The notes under the pieces were generated by a model that made no database searches, was not told where the DNA came from, and saw only the letters and a list, made by a program, of their open reading frames with translations. Both the position numbers and the translations under genes were made by a program. 22,868 nucleotides of DNA from Clostridiales bacterium UBA4717 (GTDB lineage: Bacteria; Bacillota; Clostridia; Oscillospirales; CAG-272): the NCBI GenBank assembly GCA_002404395.1, contig DHJP01000036.1, forward strand, positions 328 to 23,195, read 5' to 3'. The stretch's first letter is position 1. Each line of letters opens with the position of its first letter. Shown here one piece after another: positions 22,605 to 22,868 of the stretch.

Positions 22605-22868
22605 ATGAAAAAGAACAAGTCGAAACAAATTATAAAAAATACTGCTCCGAGCCGCGAAGAGCTTGAATTTGTTCGCGACCCTGAGAGCGGCAAAAGCGAT
22701 TTTGTCAGATCGCTCGATGAGCTGACTCCGGAAATGCTGCCTCAGTCGATCAAAAAGAAAGGTCGCCGTATGCAAAAGCTTATCGGCGCGTCAATAACTG
22801 CGGTCTGCCTGTGCGTGCTTTTGCTCAGTCTGGCGACAATACTGAAAAGTGCGCTCGGATATGCAAAG
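22605..22868 (+). CDS. N-terminal part of a membrane-anchored protein, family unknown
   Basis: 88 residues are visible and the frame stays open to the window edge. The ATG has GGAGG just upstream. The first 50 residues are charged and hydrophilic (KKNKSKQIIKNTAPSREELEFV...), followed by a basic patch KKKGRR and one membrane helix at about 53-76 (LIGASITAVCLCVLLLSLATIL). This is a type II anchor with the rest presumably outside the cell. Exported enzymes such as class B sortases in Clostridia can begin like this, but no catalytic motif is in view, so I make no assignment. Confidence 0.7.
   Translation, partial: MKKNKSKQIIKNTAPSREELEFVRDPESGKSDFVRSLDELTPEMLPQSIKKKGRRMQKLIGASITAVCLCVLLLSLATILKSALGYAK

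Overview
The window looks like chromosomal DNA of a Clostridia-type Firmicute, plausibly a gut member of the Oscillospirales or Christensenellales. The basis is strong AGGAGG-type ribosome binding sites, TTGACA-17-TATAAT promoters, a tryptophan T-box, a GlpP antiterminator, lipoproteins with Firmicute-style signal peptides, and a DinG-type helicase with a nuclease-like N-terminus. I see no rRNA, tRNA, CRISPR array, transposase or phage gene.

Layout. (a) 1-3401: the 5' end of a leftward SPFH-domain membrane protein, a divergent promoter pair, and a rightward tryptophan operon made of a T-box leader with a UGG specifier followed by trpX-trpY-trpZ (ABC importer). (b) 3402-3797: a gene-free stretch with a near-consensus promoter, about 250 nt of potentially structured RNA carrying a CU-rich anti-Shine-Dalgarno-like segment, and a 17-bp terminator stem. 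This is an unidentified small RNA candidate. (c) 9871 down to 3798, leftward: a glycerol-phosphate operon, in order glpP (with its own leader terminator), a GlpA-like FAD oxidoreductase with a [2Fe-2S] domain, a GlpB-like oxidoreductase, a DUF1667 cysteine protein, an AraM-type glycerol-1-phosphate dehydrogenase, and a HAD-IIA phosphatase. These converge on dihydroxyacetone phosphate: G3P oxidation makes it, AraM can reduce it to G1P, and the HAD enzyme could dephosphorylate a phospho-polyol. (d) 10065-11562: two leftward lipoproteins of unknown function. (e) 11671-15264: compact, partly overlapping housekeeping genes: histidine phosphatase, queH, an SGNH hydrolase, ruvX and rbsK. (f) 15347-18277: a 976-residue signal-peptide and C-terminally anchored surface protein with jelly-roll-like and TIM-barrel-like regions. 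(g) 18439-19900: a MATE transporter with promoter and terminator. (h) 19901-22393: a Rad3/DinG-type helicase. (i) 22605-end: the start of a membrane-anchored protein.

Three things stand out. Five leftward genes carry a short GC-rich hairpin whose 3' edge lies 12-14 nt upstream of the start codon, directly in front of the Shine-Dalgarno. The glpP leader has a complete intrinsic terminator just before the GTG start, as expected for GlpP-controlled antitermination. Codon style changes at about 4617, between araM and the HAD gene: Ile ATA is nearly absent to the left and common to the right. I do not see a clear defence or otherwise new multi-gene system. The best candidates for something undescribed are the RNA at 3478-3731 and the start-proximal hairpin family.
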